64,000 nucleotides of DNA from positions 1 to 64,000 of the forward strand of contig JAFKEE010000041.1 of the NCBI GenBank assembly GCA_017307505.1, in the 5' to 3' direction. Source of the stretch: Acidobacteriota bacterium. GTDB taxonomy: Bacteria; Acidobacteriota; Terriglobia; Bryobacterales; Bryobacteraceae. This document shows positions 33,563-42,754 of this stretch, in pieces (the first letter of the stretch is position 1; each line of letters opens with the position of its first letter). A program made the position numbers and the translations under genes. The notes under the pieces were generated by a model, which saw only the letters and a list, made by a program, of their open reading frames with translations, had not been told where the DNA came from and did no database searches.

Positions 33563-36493
33563 ATGAAACGGGGCTTGCGAGGTCTGGCGATTGCGTGGAG
33601 TGTCCTCTCAGCCGCCTGGGCCCTGGATCCTACTCGCGCCCTCTCGCAGTACCACAAGCGCAACTGGCAGGTGCAGGACGGTCTGCCGCGGAACTATGTG
33701 ATGTCCGTCGAGCCTTCCGGCGACGGGTACCTGCTGGTGGGCACCGACGAAGGTCTGGCGCGTTTTGACGGGGTCCGGTTCGTTCCTTTCGATCCCCAGC
33801 CGGGTGTCGGGCTCGCCCGCCGCTGGATTGGCGCCCTGCTCCATGCACGCAACGGCAGCCTCTGGGTGGGCACGTTCGACGGTTGGATCTACGAGTATCG
33901 CGGCAACAAAGTCCAGACGAAGTTCAACGCAGGGGGCTCGGTGTTCGCCCTGCTGGAAGACCAGGCAGGCAGGATCTGGGCCAGCACCAGAAACGGGGTC
34001 CTCCGCTATGGCTCCGATCGTTTTCAGCCGGTGGCGGGACTGACCCGTCCGCCGGAGACGGCCTGGAATGTCCTGACGCAGGATCGCGAAGGCGGGATCT
34101 GGGCGGTCACCCTGGACGGGCTCTTCCGAGTGCAGAACGACACAGTGGTCCAGGTCCCGTTCGACCAGCGCACGGCGGGCGAGCCTCTGGCCGTGGAGGC
34201 GGACCGCTCCGGCGCAGTGTGGGTAGGGACCGCGCGCGGCCTCAGCCGGGTGGATGAGCATGTGCGGACCATCGTGGCCGGTGTGCCCGGTCCGGTGGTG
34301 AGCATCCTGCAGGATCGCGACGGTGTGGTGTGGGTGGGTTCCTGGGGCCAGGGTGTCTTTCGGGTTCGAGGTGACCACGCGGATTCGTGGTCGGCGCGCG
34401 ACGGGCTGCCGGATGACTTCATCCGCACTCTGCACGAGGACCCGGAAGGGAACCTGTGGGTGGGTACACGCGGCGGTGGACTTGTCCGCTGCAAGGACAC
34501 TCCGATTGTTCCGTACGGCCTGCCGGAGGGGTTGGGCGGGAACTATGCCACAACGGTGGCCAAGGCCCCGGACGGCCACCTCTGGTTTGGGACCTGGCGC
34601 GGCGGCTTATACCGCCTGGTGGATAACAGATTCGAACCGCAACCCACGCCTGTGCCGTCGTTGTACTGTTCCGTTCGGGCGCTGGCGATCGATCCTTCCG
34701 GGTATCCCTGGATCGGCAACTGGGAAGGGCTGTTCGGTTACGACGGCAAGCGATACAGGAACTACGCACCGGCCGGCTCGCCGTATCACCTGGTGAGCGC
34801 CATGCTCTTCGACCGTCAGGGGCGATTGTGGCTGGCCACTTCCAACAATGGGGTCTACGTATTCTCCTCTGGAGACGTGTCGCGGCCGTCTGCTTCGTTC
34901 CTGCCGGGCGTCGAGATTCTCAGCCTGTTTGAAGATTCGCGCGGGCGGATCTGGTATGGGACACCGCAGGGGCTGGGCCGTTTGGAGAGCGGCAGTGCCC
35001 CGGCGGCCGTACCGGTGCCCGGTCTTCCGGCCGATGGGGTATCCGCGATCACTGAAGACACAAAGGGCCGGATCTGGGCGACTTCGCTGGGCGGCTCACT
35101 GTACTCCGTGGCCCCGGGGGCTCCGGTTGTTCTTGGAACGGCCCAGGGTCTGCCGGGTTCGCCGCTCTACCGGTTGTTGGACGATTCGGCGGACGGGCTG
35201 TGGATCAGCTCCGCCAAAGGGATTCTACGTCTGGGGTCCTCGCAGATGACGGAGTTCCTGGCCGGGCAGCGGAAACGTGTCGATGTCGCCTTGTTCGACC
35301 AGGATGACGGGATGCGGACGCCGGAGTGCCATCACGTGTCGCAGCCGGCGGGCTGGGCGGATCCGCGTGGGGGCGTCTGGTTTCCCACGACCCGCGGCTT
35401 CGTCCTTGCCGTCAGCCGCCGGATGGGCCGGACTCCGCCGCCTGAGGCGCGCATTGAGGAAGCGGTCTGGGACGACCACGTGTGGCAGCCCGGCATGCCC
35501 CTTCGTCTCGAGCCCGGCGCTCACGCGCTGGAGATCCGCTTCACCGCGCTGCGACTGGGTTGGGCGGAGAAGATCCTGTTCCGCTACCGGATGGAGGGCC
35601 TGGATCCGGACTGGATCGAAACCGGCCAGCTGCGGTCGGCCCGCTACGCGCGCATCCCGCCCGGGAACTACCGGTTTCTGGTGCAGGCACGTATGCCCAG
35701 CGGCGATTGGAGCGCGCGGGCCGGGCAGCTTGCCATCTATCAGGCGCCCCGGTTCTATCAGACCGCCTGGTTCACGGCGCTGCTGTTCCTGGTGTCCGTC
35801 GTCATTGCCTCGGCGCTGTATCGATGGCGGATCCACATCATTCGCGGCCGCTATTCGGCCGTGCTGGCCGAGCGGAACCGCATCGCGCGGGAATGGCACG
35901 ATACGCTGCTGGCCGGGTTTGCCGCCATCACCTGGCAACTGGAGGAAACCCTCTCGCGGCTGAAAGAGATGCCCGCGCAGGCAGAGGCTACGGTGGAACT
36001 GGCGCTGAAGATGGTGCAGCACTACCGGGCCGAGGCGCGCAGCGTGATCTGGGATCTGCGCGAAAGCCGGTTGGACTCGGAGACGCTGGCGAGCGCCGTC
36101 CAAAGTTCGCTGGAGCAGATCACGCGCGGCTCCCCGGTGGCCGGGACGGTGGAGACGCAGGGCCTGCCGGTGAAGCTGAAGGACGAACTGGAACGCAATG
36201 TCCTGCGCATCTGCCAGGAGGCAGCGTCGAACGCGAAGCGGCATGGGCGTCCGGAGCGCATCCGCGTTGAACTTGCCTATGAGCCGGAGCAGATCCGCGT
36301 CCGAGTCGAGGACGACGGCGCGGGCTTCGTGCCGGAAGAGGTGATGGGGCTGTCACGCGGCCATTTCGGGCTGGCGGTGATGGCGGAGCGGGCCGAGAGA
36401 TTCGGCGGGCGTCTGAAGCTGACCAGCGAACCTGGACGGGGTACCATCGTAGAGGCAGTGATTCCGACGACCGCTGCCGGCACCTCGAAATGA
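33563..36493 (+). CDS. sensor histidine kinase with two-component-propeller and Y_Y_Y domains
   Basis: 976 residues. A signal-anchor at 1-21, then about 600 residues of beta-propeller repeats (W.GT..G...Y pattern, e.g. LLVGTDEGLARFDG, LWVGTFDGWIYEY), a Y_Y_Y immunoglobulin-like domain near 640-730, one membrane helix at about 735-757, HisKA_3 with phospho-accepting H779 (REWHDTLLAG) and an HATPase (NAKRHG, DDGAGF, GHFGLAVMAERA). The propeller is expected in the periplasm to sense a polysaccharide breakdown product, as in related hybrid systems. The NarL-type regulator gene overlaps by 4 bp and is its partner. Confidence 0.92.
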   Translation: MKRGLRGLAIAWSVLSAAWALDPTRALSQYHKRNWQVQDGLPRNYVMSVEPSGDGYLLVGTDEGLARFDGVRFVPFDPQPGVGLARRWIGALLHARNGSLWVGTFDGWIYEYRGNKVQTKFNAGGSVFALLEDQAGRIWASTRNGVLRYGSDRFQPVAGLTRPPETAWNVLTQDREGGIWAVTLDGLFRVQNDTVVQVPFDQRTAGEPLAVEADRSGAVWVGTARGLSRVDEHVRTIVAGVPGPVVSILQDRDGVVWVGSWGQGVFRVRGDHADSWSARDGLPDDFIRTLHEDPEGNLWVGTRGGGLVRCKDTPIVPYGLPEGLGGNYATTVAKAPDGHLWFGTWRGGLYRLVDNRFEPQPTPVPSLYCSVRALAIDPSGYPWIGNWEGLFGYDGKRYRNYAPAGSPYHLVSAMLFDRQGRLWLATSNNGVYVFSSGDVSRPSASFLPGVEILSLFEDSRGRIWYGTPQGLGRLESGSAPAAVPVPGLPADGVSAITEDTKGRIWATSLGGSLYSVAPGAPVVLGTAQGLPGSPLYRLLDDSADGLWISSAKGILRLGSSQMTEFLAGQRKRVDVALFDQDDGMRTPECHHVSQPAGWADPRGGVWFPTTRGFVLAVSRRMGRTPPPEARIEEAVWDDHVWQPGMPLRLEPGAHALEIRFTALRLGWAEKILFRYRMEGLDPDWIETGQLRSARYARIPPGNYRFLVQARMPSGDWSARAGQLAIYQAPRFYQTAWFTALLFLVSVVIASALYRWRIHIIRGRYSAVLAERNRIAREWHDTLLAGFAAITWQLEETLSRLKEMPAQAEATVELALKMVQHYRAEARSVIWDLRESRLDSETLASAVQSSLEQITRGSPVAGTVETQGLPVKLKDELERNVLRICQEAASNAKRHGRPERIRVELAYEPEQIRVRVEDDGAGFVPEEVMGLSRGHFGLAVMAERAERFGGRLKLTSEPGRGTIVEAVIPTTAAGTSK

Positions 36494-37116
36494 CTGAAGC
36501 CGTCCGCATCCTGCTGGTCGAAGATCAATCGATCGCGCGTCTTGCCCTGCACACGATTATCGACCCGCGTCCGGATATGGAGATCGTGGCCGAGACGGGA
36601 CGCGGCAACGAAGCAGCGGACCTCTATGACCGGCATCAACCGGATGTGGTGATCATGGACCTGCGGCTGCCCGGCCAGTCGGGCTTCGACGCCATCCGGG
36701 TGATCCGCAAGAAGCACCCGTCGGCCCGGATCCTGGTCCTGACAAATTACGAAGGCAGCGAGGATGTGCACCGCGTGCTGCAGGCAGGCGCGATGGCCTA
36801 TCTGACCAAGGACACCGGCAAGGAAGAGTTGATCCAGGCGATCCTGGCAGTGTCGCGCGGCAAGCGGTATCTGCCTTCCCCGGTGGGGGCGCTGCTGGCG
36901 GAGCGGATGCCGGGGTCGGAGCTGACGGATCGAGAGCACGACGTCCTGCGCCTTCTGGCCAAGGGTTCGAGCAACCGGGTGGTGGCGGAATCGCTGGGCA
37001 TTTCCGAGAATACGGCGCGCATTCACGTCACGCATATCCTGCAGAAGCTGGGCGTGGAAGACCGCACGCAGGCCGTCATTGTGGCGATTCAGCGCGGCAT
37101 CGTGCACGTCGATTAG
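36490..37116 (+). CDS. NarL/FixJ-type response regulator
   Basis: 208 residues. Receiver domain with D11/D12-type acidic pocket, phospho-acceptor D57 (VIMDLRLP), and LTKD near 106-109. A C-terminal LuxR-type helix-turn-helix occupies about 143-205 (LTDREHDVLRLLAKGSSNRVVAESLGISENTARIHVTHILQKL). The start lies in an ATGA overlap with the sensor kinase. The glycan-degradation genes that follow on the same strand are plausible targets. Confidence 0.93.
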   Translation: MTEAVRILLVEDQSIARLALHTIIDPRPDMEIVAETGRGNEAADLYDRHQPDVVIMDLRLPGQSGFDAIRVIRKKHPSARILVLTNYEGSEDVHRVLQAGAMAYLTKDTGKEELIQAILAVSRGKRYLPSPVGALLAERMPGSELTDREHDVLRLLAKGSSNRVVAESLGISENTARIHVTHILQKLGVEDRTQAVIVAIQRGIVHVD

Positions 37117-37530
37117 CCCATGAAAACAGGGAGAGAATCGCATAGTCCAAAATGACTATCCACCCCTAGTCCATTGCTCAGATGAATCGACCCTGCTCAT
37201 CTGTCAGTGTCAAGGGTGTTCTTGGACGACCGGGACCCTGAGGTCTAACTCCATGTTGAAACCCGATTTGGCCTCCATTTGCACCGGCACCGCGGCTCGG
37301 CCAGTACGCGCCCGCAGTGGCAGCCGGCCGCCTGTCCCACCTGCCTGGAAGGTGAAGCACTAGGCCGCTATGGGCTGTTCTCTCAGTGGCAGTCCGAGGT
37401 GGCCGCTCGTCTTCCTCCCCTCCTTTTTCCCGAGTGAATCGATGCCCCGCTTTCGTCCCCGTTGCCGCACTGCCATGGGTGGCCGGCTGGATGAGGCTGC
37501 TCCCTGTTCCGCCGAAAGGATCACGCCTGC
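37117..37530. other. long upstream region of the GH16 gene, with a small palindrome
   Basis: About 410 bp without a convincing gene. ATAGTC (37142-37147) and GACTAT (37154-37159) form a 6-bp inverted repeat with a 6-bp centre just after the response-regulator gene; it could be a NarL-type site. The rest is featureless. A minus-strand 122-codon frame overlapping the GH16 start is Arg/Pro/Gly rich and judged non-coding. Confidence 0.35.
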
Positions 37531-38274
37531 ATGAAGTCTTCCGCATTCCTCCTCCTGCCGATGCTCAGCCTGCTGTCCGCGGGCGCCTGGGCGGCCCCTC
37601 CAGAGGGCTACAAACTCAAATGGGCCGACGAATTTGAAGGCGCCAAAGTTGATCCAGCGAAGTGGGTTTACCGGACCGACTCGAAGCACTGGAGCACCCA
37701 GCTTCCGGCCAACGTGATCCAGGAGAAGGGACGGCTGGTTCTCCTGCTGAAGAAGGAGGAGGCCGGCGGCATGCATTACACGGGTGGGGGCGTGATTTCC
37801 AAACCCGCATTCCGCTTTGGCTACTACGAGAGCAAGTTCCGCGTGCTGGCCGGCAAGGGCTGGCACTCGTCCTTCTGGATGATGGGACACGACGGCTCCG
37901 GCAGTACGGCTACTACGTCGACAGCTTTGGAGCTCGACGTGATTGAGAATGATTCCATCGACCTGATGTCCTACGGAACGACGACCCATAAATGGCAGGG
38001 CCAGCACACCAGTCACGGGCACAAGAAGGTACCTGTCGCCAATCTGGCGGAGTTCCACGTGTTCGGCTGCGAATACACGCAAAACTCGGTGAAGTACTTT
38101 ATGGACGGCAACCTAGTGCAGACCGTGGACCTCTCCCAGTTACCGCACAGCGATCTGAACATCTGGCTTACTTCCATCGCGTCTCAACTGGGCAAGACCG
38201 ATGCGGTGGATGATTCGAAGCTGCCGGGGCGTGTCGAGTACGAGTACGTCCGCTTCTACGAAAAGAGCAACTGA
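37531..38274 (+). CDS. secreted glycoside hydrolase family 16 protein
   Basis: 247 residues with a signal peptide (MKSSAFLLLPMLSLLSAGAWA, cleaved about residue 22). The GH16 catalytic motif ExDxxE is seen as E134-L-D136-V-I-E139; E134 is the nucleophile and E139 the acid/base. Nearby WHSSFWMMG and the terminal EYEYVRFYE are typical. GH16 enzymes cut beta-1,3/1,4-glucans, agars or carrageenans; specificity is not resolved. It opens a cluster with an FAD-dependent enzyme (2 bp downstream), a GH31 enzyme and an MFS sugar transporter. Confidence 0.9.
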   Translation: MKSSAFLLLPMLSLLSAGAWAAPPEGYKLKWADEFEGAKVDPAKWVYRTDSKHWSTQLPANVIQEKGRLVLLLKKEEAGGMHYTGGGVISKPAFRFGYYESKFRVLAGKGWHSSFWMMGHDGSGSTATTSTALELDVIENDSIDLMSYGTTTHKWQGQHTSHGHKKVPVANLAEFHVFGCEYTQNSVKYFMDGNLVQTVDLSQLPHSDLNIWLTSIASQLGKTDAVDDSKLPGRVEYEYVRFYEKSN

Positions 38275-38276
38275 CC

Positions 38277-40550
38277 ATGCAGCGTGAACAGGGCGTACCA
38301 GGTACGCGGGCTGAACTTACCATTGCGTTGGAGACCGACCTCGCCATTGTGGGCGGCGGCCTGGCAGGAACCTGTGCGGCCATCACGGCGGCCCGGGCCG
38401 GATTGCGCGTGGTGCTGATCCAGGATCGTCCCGTTCTTGGAGGTAATGCCTCCAGTGAGGTCCGGCTGTGGGTGCTCGGCGCCACCTCGCACATGGGGAA
38501 CAACAACCGCTGGGCGCGTGAAGGCGGGGTCATCGACGAGATCCTCATCGAGAACCTGCACCGCAATCCCGAAGGCAATGCGCTGATCCTGGACACCATC
38601 CTTCTGGAAAAGGTCGTCAGCGAGCCTGGCATCACACTGCTGCTGAACACTGCGGTGCATGAGGTGGAGAAGTCAGCGCCCGACACGATTTCTGCTGTAC
38701 GCGCCTGGTGCAGCCAGAACAGCACCGCTTATGCGGTGAAGGCGCCGCTGTTCTGCGATGCCTCGGGCGACGGGATTGTTGGGTTCCTTTCCGGGGCCGC
38801 GTTCCGCATGGGCGCTGAGCCGCGTTCGGAGTTCGGCGAAGGGTTCGCGCCCGATGCCGGCTATGGGGAACTGCTCGGCCATTCGATGTACTTCTATTCA
38901 AAGGACACCGGCCGGCCTGTGAAGTACACCGCGCCGTCCTTCGCGTTGAAGGACATCACGGCCATTCCGCGCTATCGCGACATCAAGGCCAGCGATTCGG
39001 GCTGCCGGTTCTGGTGGTTCGAGTACGGCGGGCGCCTGGACACGGTCCACGAGACGGAGAAGATCAAGTGGGAGCTGTGGCGCGTCATCTACGGCGCCTG
39101 GGATTACATCAAGAACTCGGGCCTGTTTCCTGAAGCCGAGACGATGACACTGGAGTGGGTGGGGACGATCCCGGGCAAGCGGGAGAGCCGCCGGTTTGAG
39201 GGCGATTACATCCTCACCCAGCAGGATCTCGTCGAGCAGCGCACACATCCGGATGCCGTGTCCGCCGGCGGCTGGGCCATGGATCTCCATCCGGCGGATG
39301 GGGTCTACAGCCCGCTCTCGCCCTGCACGCAGTGGCACTCCAAGGGCGTATACCAGATCCCTTATCGCTGTTTATACTCGCGCAATATCCGCAATCTGTT
39401 TCTGGCGGGCCGCATCATCAGCGTCTCTCATGTAGCTTTTGGTTCGACTCGTGTGATGGCTACTTGCGCTCACACTGCGCAGGCCGTGGGCATGGCTGCG
39501 GCGCTTTGCCGGCGCGCGGAGGTGAACCCGGCCGAGGTAGAGATTGCCGCGCTGCAGCGCGAATTGCTGAGGGCGGGGCAGTACATACCGGGACTTTCAC
39601 TGCGGGATTCCGAAGACCTGGCGCAGGCTGCCTCGGTGGAAGCTTCCAGTTCGTTTGTGCTGGGCGAACTGGCGCCGAATGACGAGACCGTGAGGCTGGA
39701 CCTTTCGCGAGCCATGCTGCTGCCGGTGGAGGCGGGCCCTGCGCCCCGAATTACGTTCTTTGTGGATGCCGCTCAGGCCACCACGCTCGACGTGGAGCTT
39801 CGCTGCAGTGCGCGCTCCGGTAACTTCACACCGGACCAGGTGTTGTTCCGGAGGTCCATCGAACTGCCGAAGGGTGACGGCCAGGCGGTCACAATCGCTG
39901 CCGATGTTCCTGTGGAAGCCCCGACCTATCTGTTCTACACGCTGTTGCGAAACCCGGCCGTCTCCGTGAGGCTCTCGCCCGCCCGGGTCACCGGAGTCCT
40001 CAGCCTGACACAGTCGATGAACGCCGCTGTCGCGAAGGGAACGCGTCAGGAGCCACCGGAAGGCAGCGGCATCGATTCCTTCGAGTTCTGGCTGCCGGCC
40101 CGCAGGCCCGGCGGATTGAATCTGGCTTTGCGGGCAGAGCCTCCTTTGACTGCGTTCCGCGCGTCCAACGTCACCAATGGGATGGCCCGGCCGACTACGC
40201 AGCCCAACGTGTGGGTCGCCGATCCCGCGGATCCGGCGCCTAGACTGACCCTCCGCTGGCCGGAACCGCGGACGATTGGCCGCATCGAGCTCTCCTTCGA
40301 CACCGACTTTGATCACCCGTTGGAGTCGGTTCTCTGGGGCCATCCGGAGCGCGACATTCCGTTCTGTGTGCGCCATTACCGGTTGCTGGACGCCGAGGGC
40401 GCGCTGCTGCATGAGTGTCTGGAGAATCACCAGACCCGCAACACCGTCAGACTCGACACGCCCGTGACCACCAGCGCCCTGCAGGTGGAAATCGTCTCCA
40501 CGCATGGCGCCCCCGCTGCCGTCTTCGAAGTGAGGTGCTACTCCAAATGA
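38277..40550 (+). CDS. FAD-dependent oxidoreductase with C-terminal F5/8-type-C-like domain
   Basis: 757 residues, starting 2 bp after the GH16 stop. The Rossmann motif G26-G-G-L-A-G31 with LGGNASSEVRLW is typical of the FAD_oxidored (PF12831) family, in which many members act on sugars or are of unknown substrate. The FAD domain covers roughly 1-440, followed by a beta-rich linker and a C-terminal region (about 600-757) that resembles a discoidin/F5/8 type C carbohydrate-binding fold (ASNVTNGMARPT, RLTLRWPEPRTIGRIELSF). No signal peptide is evident, so it appears cytoplasmic despite the carbohydrate-binding-like domain, which is odd. Probably modifies a sugar released by the neighbouring hydrolases. 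Confidence 0.78.
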   Translation: MQREQGVPGTRAELTIALETDLAIVGGGLAGTCAAITAARAGLRVVLIQDRPVLGGNASSEVRLWVLGATSHMGNNNRWAREGGVIDEILIENLHRNPEGNALILDTILLEKVVSEPGITLLLNTAVHEVEKSAPDTISAVRAWCSQNSTAYAVKAPLFCDASGDGIVGFLSGAAFRMGAEPRSEFGEGFAPDAGYGELLGHSMYFYSKDTGRPVKYTAPSFALKDITAIPRYRDIKASDSGCRFWWFEYGGRLDTVHETEKIKWELWRVIYGAWDYIKNSGLFPEAETMTLEWVGTIPGKRESRRFEGDYILTQQDLVEQRTHPDAVSAGGWAMDLHPADGVYSPLSPCTQWHSKGVYQIPYRCLYSRNIRNLFLAGRIISVSHVAFGSTRVMATCAHTAQAVGMAAALCRRAEVNPAEVEIAALQRELLRAGQYIPGLSLRDSEDLAQAASVEASSSFVLGELAPNDETVRLDLSRAMLLPVEAGPAPRITFFVDAAQATTLDVELRCSARSGNFTPDQVLFRRSIELPKGDGQAVTIAADVPVEAPTYLFYTLLRNPAVSVRLSPARVTGVLSLTQSMNAAVAKGTRQEPPEGSGIDSFEFWLPARRPGGLNLALRAEPPLTAFRASNVTNGMARPTTQPNVWVADPADPAPRLTLRWPEPRTIGRIELSFDTDFDHPLESVLWGHPERDIPFCVRHYRLLDAEGALLHECLENHQTRNTVRLDTPVTTSALQVEIVSTHGAPAAVFEVRCYSK

Positions 40551-40630
40551 CCCAGCCATCCCCGGGGAAGCCGCGCGAACTGTCACGCCGTCAACATCAT
40601 TCCGTGTCCGGACGCCCCAAGGAGTAACCG

Positions 40631-42754
40631 ATGATCCTGCTGCTTTCCCTGCTGGTGCTCACCGCCGGAGACGCCAAGCTCACTATCACGCCGGATCCGG
40701 TGCGCCTCTCGCTGGAGCGCGGGGGCGCTTCGATTGCGGCCGCCCATCCGGCCGGCAGCCTTTTGCTCGGGGATCCGGACAAACCCGAACCGGCCTCTGT
40801 AACCGGCGAATTCTACAACCAGCAGGGGCACCGTGTGCTTGCCGTCCGAACGCCCTCCGGCCTGACGGCGACCGTGACCATCACGCTCACTCCGAATCAG
40901 GCCGATCTGATTGTGCGGCCCACGACGCCGTCGGCGGTGCTGCTGCGATTCGCACCGCTCAGCCCGGGCTTCGGTCTGGCGGATCACGCGGTGACGCACC
41001 GCGATTCGTTCGACACGGACATTACCGGCTACCGCAACGACCGCTTCCTGTCCGGCACCGGGCTCACCCGGCTTATCTCCAACTTCACGTTCTACCCGAA
41101 GCAGCGGTTCGGCTTCCTCGTCTGGGATCCCGGCATCAAGATGGTGCGCAGCACTTCGGAGGAGTGCCTGCAGGGGGTGCGGAACGTCACCTCTGAAGTT
41201 CGCTTTTCGCTGTTCACCGGTTCTCCGGCCGAGATCTACCGGCAGTTCCTGGAATCCCGGAATATGTACGGCTATCCGGTGATGAAACCGAAGTACGATT
41301 TCTTCGGAGTGGGTTGGGAGGCCTTCGGGGCCCTGGCCTGGGATACGAACTACAAGACCGTCGCCGAGAATGTGGGCCAGTATCTGTCGCTCGGCTACCC
41401 GTTGAAGTGGATGGTGGTCGGTTCCGGCTTCTGGCCGCGCGACGACAAGCGATTCCATGAAACTACCAGCTTCGGGATGTACGACAGGAACCTCTACCCG
41501 GATCCGCGCGCCTTTATTGCGCAGTTCCACGCAAAGGGGTTGAAGTTCTTCCAGGGCCTGCGAACGACGTTCATTGTCGACGGGCCCTATAGCGAGGAGG
41601 GTGTCCGCAACGGCTATTTCGTCGAAGAGAACGGCCGCCCCAAGGTGTACCAGTTCGGCTGGCCGAAGAGTCCGACGTATTTCCTGGACTGGCGCAAGCC
41701 GCAGGCCGTGGCCTGGTTTGCCGACCTCACGCGCAAGTGGACCGCCTATGGGGTCGACGGCTACAAGGAAGATGTCTTCGGCTACGGGAAGTACACGCTA
41801 GGCGATGACAAGCTGGATCCGGTCAATGCGGCGCTGATGCGCGAGGGCCTGTTCATCATGGGCCGCAATGCCTACCTGGCCTCGCCGGCTGACCTGCATC
41901 GTCTCAACGACTTCAACTTCAATCAGGATCAGGACCGGGGTCCCGTGAATGCCCTCGCCTACGGCTATTCGGGCTTTCCGCTGGTCTATCCGGACATCGT
42001 CGGCGGGACGTTCGGGGAAGGGCACTTCGACCTCAAGGTGACGCCCCGCATGCGGCAGTACATGAAGCGCAACGCGATGTGGGCGGCGCTGCACCCTTCG
42101 ATGAGCATGGGGCAGGGGCCCTGGACCTTCGGCGACCCCGAGGTGGAATCGGTCCTGCTGCAGGCAGCGCAACTGCACGACCGGCTGCAGCCCTATTTCT
42201 ACTCGCAGGCGGTGCGGTTCTATCTGGACGGCTATCCGTGGTCATTTACGCCGCTGCCCGTGGCGTTTCCAAACGATCCTCAGGTTTACGGCCGCGAGAA
42301 TGCCAAAGTACGCGGGTATGAATGGATGATCGGTGATTCGCTGCTGGCCACTCCGCTCTATGGCAACGACTACGAAACGGCGACGTCTCGCGACGTCTAC
42401 CTGCCGGCTGGAACCTGGATGGAATACGACTCGGGCCAGCGCCATCAGGGTCCGGTGCTGCTCAAGAACTTCGCCTTGCCCGTTCGCCAGACCCCGCTGT
42501 TCGTGGGTGGAACCGGCATCGTGGTCGAGAAGAAGGGCTCCGGACTGGTGGCCCGGATTTACCCGGTGACCGGCCATTCGGAGACCCGTTTCATCCACCC
42601 GGACGGCAACTCTGTCTCCAACCTGCGGGTCCAGGTCGCAGACTGGAAACGCGTTACGGTGAAATGCTCCTCCGGCCGGAGTTGCACAGGCACCTGGCAG
42701 CGGCACGCCTTCGAGTTCGCCGTCCAGCCGGGCGAGAACTATGAAATCCAATGA
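40631..42754 (+). CDS. glycoside hydrolase family 31 protein
   Basis: 707 residues with AAGGAG before the ATG. A short hydrophobic N-terminus (MILLLSLLVLTAG) is a probable signal peptide. Barrel features include FFGVGWEAFGALAWDTNYKTV, WMVVGSGFWP, the probable nucleophile D381 (GYKEDVFGYG) and acid/base candidate D435 (NQDQDRG), and the family FPLVYPDIVGG. GH31 enzymes are alpha-glucosidases, alpha-xylosidases or related retaining enzymes. It lies between the FAD enzyme and an MFS permease whose start overlaps its end by 14 bp. Confidence 0.9.
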   Translation: MILLLSLLVLTAGDAKLTITPDPVRLSLERGGASIAAAHPAGSLLLGDPDKPEPASVTGEFYNQQGHRVLAVRTPSGLTATVTITLTPNQADLIVRPTTPSAVLLRFAPLSPGFGLADHAVTHRDSFDTDITGYRNDRFLSGTGLTRLISNFTFYPKQRFGFLVWDPGIKMVRSTSEECLQGVRNVTSEVRFSLFTGSPAEIYRQFLESRNMYGYPVMKPKYDFFGVGWEAFGALAWDTNYKTVAENVGQYLSLGYPLKWMVVGSGFWPRDDKRFHETTSFGMYDRNLYPDPRAFIAQFHAKGLKFFQGLRTTFIVDGPYSEEGVRNGYFVEENGRPKVYQFGWPKSPTYFLDWRKPQAVAWFADLTRKWTAYGVDGYKEDVFGYGKYTLGDDKLDPVNAALMREGLFIMGRNAYLASPADLHRLNDFNFNQDQDRGPVNALAYGYSGFPLVYPDIVGGTFGEGHFDLKVTPRMRQYMKRNAMWAALHPSMSMGQGPWTFGDPEVESVLLQAAQLHDRLQPYFYSQAVRFYLDGYPWSFTPLPVAFPNDPQVYGRENAKVRGYEWMIGDSLLATPLYGNDYETATSRDVYLPAGTWMEYDSGQRHQGPVLLKNFALPVRQTPLFVGGTGIVVEKKGSGLVARIYPVTGHSETRFIHPDGNSVSNLRVQVADWKRVTVKCSSGRSCTGTWQRHAFEFAVQPGENYEIQ

